Assembly (NCBI GenBank): GCA_052173355.1
Contig: JBQMYS010000054.1
Span: 1 to 8,551 of the forward strand
DNA: 8,551 bases
Reading direction: 5' to 3'
From: JABZIP01 sp052173355
GTDB taxonomy: Bacteria > Bacillota > Clostridia > Peptostreptococcales > Anaerovoracaceae
Both the position numbers and the translations under genes were made by a program. The stretch's first letter is position 1. Each line of letters opens with the position of its first letter. Below are positions 6,439 through 8,551 of this stretch, one piece after another. The notes under the pieces were generated by a model. That model ran no database searches and had not been told where the DNA came from. It saw nothing but the letters and a program-made list of their open reading frames with translations.

Positions 6439-8452
6439 ATTGAGTAATAGTAAGCTTTTTAGGGGATGCGTATTTGTGCTTTGCGTCATGTTTTTTGTTG
6501 CATTTTTAGCAGAAGTTACATTTTTGCACAAGGAGCAAAATGAATCGCCAAGTACAATTGATATTGATGATTTACTTACAATAGGAACACATACAAAAGA
6601 TGACGTTGTAGATGCGGCATTTCATAGATACATAGATAGTTTATTCGAGGTATTGTCTACGGATGGTGAATATCTGCATAATGGATTTTTTAATGAAAAG
6701 GGTGTAACTTATTTTATAAGCAATGATGAAATATATTGTACGAATTTGACAGGAGAAGTTAAAACCGGAAATTCATCCAGTATATTAAATAATCTTCCGA
6801 GTAAAGAAAAGTTTATAAATAAATACAAGTTTATATTTTTTGATGGAAAGAGTTTTTTACAAAATGCGGCATATTCGAAGGACGGGGAGATTAGCGGCAT
6901 ACTATCGAAAAAAATTAAATATATCAAAAATAACAATATATATTTAGGTATAGCATTTGATAAAGAATATGTTTATAATTTACAAAACGATTATCTGGGA
7001 GTTGTTGAAACAAAGAATTTGATATATTTGATTATTGCATCATTCGTTTTGTGCTTGATTTCGTTTATATATCTTGCATACAGTACAGGTCTAAGTTCCG
7101 ATGGAATTAAACTTTATCGCATAGACTTTATGTGGAGTGAACTTCAATTACTAATCATTTTAATTTTGCTCGGTGTAGGATTAGTACCTTTTAATGAATA
7201 CGGATACGAATATTATTTTCTTTATAATGCTTTTATAAATGGAGCAAGAAATATATTGGAGTATGCATTTTACATATCCCCACTTGTAATAATTTGGACT
7301 GTAACGGCATCTTTAGGGCTATGGTATGTTCTTTCGTGTATCAGACTTATAAAGGCAAAGCAGTTTATAAAGGCATCTTTTTCATATAAGTTTTTGATTA
7401 GAATATTTAATATTTTTAAGGAATACTGGTGTGCAAGCAAATTGCAAAAAAAGATACTTATAATGGGAATCTTGATTTTGGTATGTATAGTATCTGTAAT
7501 ATTTATACCGCTTGCGGTAGTATTGATTTTGATTAGTATTTATTTACTTATGAAGTGGTCAAATGATTTGGATAAAATAATTAAGGGCGCAGATGAGGTA
7601 AAAAATGGAAATTTAGATTTTAAAATTGAGATAAAAAAAATAAATTTGAATAATGAATTTTGTGTACTCGCAGACTTGATTAACGGAATATCCGAGGTTT
7701 CAAGCGAAGCTGTGAAAAACGAACTCAAAAATCATAGGATGAAAACCGAGTTGATTTCAAATGTTTCACATGATTTAAAAACTCCTTTGACTTCTATAAT
7801 AAATTATGTAGATTTATTAAAAAAGGAAGAACTTGAAAATGAAAAGGCAAAAGAATACCTGGATATTCTGGATAAAAAGGCTGATAGACTGAAAGTGCTT
7901 ACGGAGGATTTGTTTGAAGCCGCGAAAGCATCAAGTGGAGCGATGCCCGTCAATCTGACAAGTGTAGAAATGCTATCGTTGATAAATCAGGGCCTTGGTG
8001 AGATGAATGAAAAAATAGCGACTTCGGGTCTAGAATTTATAGTAAATGCTGAAAATGATAAGTATTATGTATCTGCAGACGGGGGACTTTTATGGAGAGT
8101 TCTTGAAAACCTTTTAAATAATGTTTTAAAGTATGCAATGAAAGGAAGCCGAGTTTATATAGATGTATTTGAAAAGGGCGGTAAGCAAAATAAAGAAAAC
8201 ACTATGATAATATTTTGTATCAAAAATATTTCCGCAAATCCTTTAAATATGCCGGCAGAAGAACTTATGGAGAGGTTTAAAAGAGGTGATGAAGCAAGAA
8301 ATACTGAAGGTAGCGGGCTGGGGCTTGCGATAGCTAAGGATCTTGTGAAATTGCAAGGAGGATGGCTGGATTTAACGGTTGACGGCGATTTATTCAAAGT
8401 AGAAGTAATGCTTAAAAAATACACAAAATCATTGGAAAACTTCGATATTTAA
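6413..8452 (+). CDS. Multi-pass membrane sensor histidine kinase
   Basis: This 679-residue kinase is presumed to phosphorylate the regulator encoded just upstream. Membrane segments are near 18-37, 203-224, 243-260, 282-308, 347-367 and 365-381. An extracytoplasmic region of about 165 residues lies between the first two and resembles no sensor domain I recognise. A linker that may be HAMP-like (about 382-435) leads to the phospho-acceptor motif SHDLKTPLTS with His453. The ATPase domain follows, with an N box around N566-N570 (ENLLNNVLKY), RFKRGD (621-626), and G2 loop GSGLGLAIAK (633-642). The usual DxGxG (G1) is replaced around 603-607 by IKNIS, as I recall for some VanS-like kinases. Start choice: TTG at 6413, about 10 bases after AAAGGTGG (6396-6403); TTG at 6425 is an alternative. 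No ATG comes before the first helix. The sensed signal is unknown. Confidence 0.92.
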   Translation: MDTKLKKFKLSNSKLFRGCVFVLCVMFFVAFLAEVTFLHKEQNESPSTIDIDDLLTIGTHTKDDVVDAAFHRYIDSLFEVLSTDGEYLHNGFFNEKGVTYFISNDEIYCTNLTGEVKTGNSSSILNNLPSKEKFINKYKFIFFDGKSFLQNAAYSKDGEISGILSKKIKYIKNNNIYLGIAFDKEYVYNLQNDYLGVVETKNLIYLIIASFVLCLISFIYLAYSTGLSSDGIKLYRIDFMWSELQLLIILILLGVGLVPFNEYGYEYYFLYNAFINGARNILEYAFYISPLVIIWTVTASLGLWYVLSCIRLIKAKQFIKASFSYKFLIRIFNIFKEYWCASKLQKKILIMGILILVCIVSVIFIPLAVVLILISIYLLMKWSNDLDKIIKGADEVKNGNLDFKIEIKKINLNNEFCVLADLINGISEVSSEAVKNELKNHRMKTELISNVSHDLKTPLTSIINYVDLLKKEELENEKAKEYLDILDKKADRLKVLTEDLFEAAKASSGAMPVNLTSVEMLSLINQGLGEMNEKIATSGLEFIVNAENDKYYVSADGGLLWRVLENLLNNVLKYAMKGSRVYIDVFEKGGKQNKENTMIIFCIKNISANPLNMPAEELMERFKRGDEARNTEGSGLGLAIAKDLVKLQGGWLDLTVDGDLFKVEVMLKKYTKSLENFDI

Positions 8453-8515
8453 GGTGCATAGCGTAAAAAAATTGTAGGAAAAAATGATAAAAAAAATAAA
8501 GAGTTCCGACTTTAG

Positions 8516-8532
8516 TGATATAATATATATCA
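8516..8532 (+). promoter_or_regulatory. Extended -10 element inside a short palindrome
   Basis: TGATATAAT (8516-8524) is an extended -10 with a perfect TATAAT hexamer, but no recognisable -35 lies 17 bases upstream in the A-rich stretch. TGATATA (8516-8522) and TATATCA (8526-8532) form an inverted repeat around a 3-base centre, overlapping the -10. It could be the promoter of a gene beyond the window with an overlapping operator. In such AT-rich DNA both features could arise by chance. Nothing else was found in 8453-8551, including no terminator for the two-component operon. Confidence 0.35.
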
Positions 8533-8551
8533 TAACCCAAAACAAAAGAAA

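Overview
The window is AT-rich and reads like a chromosome of a low-GC Firmicute, probably a Clostridia-type anaerobe. Codons are A/T-ending, purine-rich ribosome binding sites are strong, TTG is used as a start, the binding protein is a lipoprotein with a Gram-positive-style signal peptide, and the two-component pair is VanRS-like. This placement is by impression; no composition was computed. All genes are on the + strand and run as two transcription units.

Unit 1 (about 23-5640) is a riboswitch-controlled ABC importer. A near-consensus promoter (23-51) starts a leader of about 340 nt. The leader holds a cobalamin (B12) riboswitch aptamer (about 90-250), a switching segment, and an intrinsic terminator (319-346). 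Five genes of the Dpp/Opp/Nik-type peptide/nickel importer family follow: a lipoprotein binding protein (400-1968), two permeases (2054-2992 and 2996-3823), and two ATPases (3837-4619 and 4612-5571). They are tightly packed or overlapping, except for an 85-base gap after the binding protein that can fold into two mutually exclusive hairpins. A strong terminator (5600-5640) closes the unit. Repression by B12 suggests that the importer brings in cobalt, a cobalt chelate or a corrinoid/B12 precursor, not peptides. The family alone would not reveal this.

Unit 2 (about 5636-8452) is a two-component system: an OmpR/VanR-type response regulator (5752-6438) and a large multi-pass histidine kinase (6413-8452, TTG start, 26-base overlap). 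Two adjoining 11-bp direct repeats (5636-5657) lie upstream of a promoter-like extended -10 with no clear -35. This is a plausible self-activation site for the regulator. Nothing in the sequence links the two-component system to the importer beyond adjacency.

The last 99 bases (8453-8551) have no gene. They contain an AT-rich extended -10 element embedded in a short palindrome, perhaps the promoter of a gene beyond the window. No rRNA, tRNA, CRISPR array, insertion sequence or prophage feature was seen.
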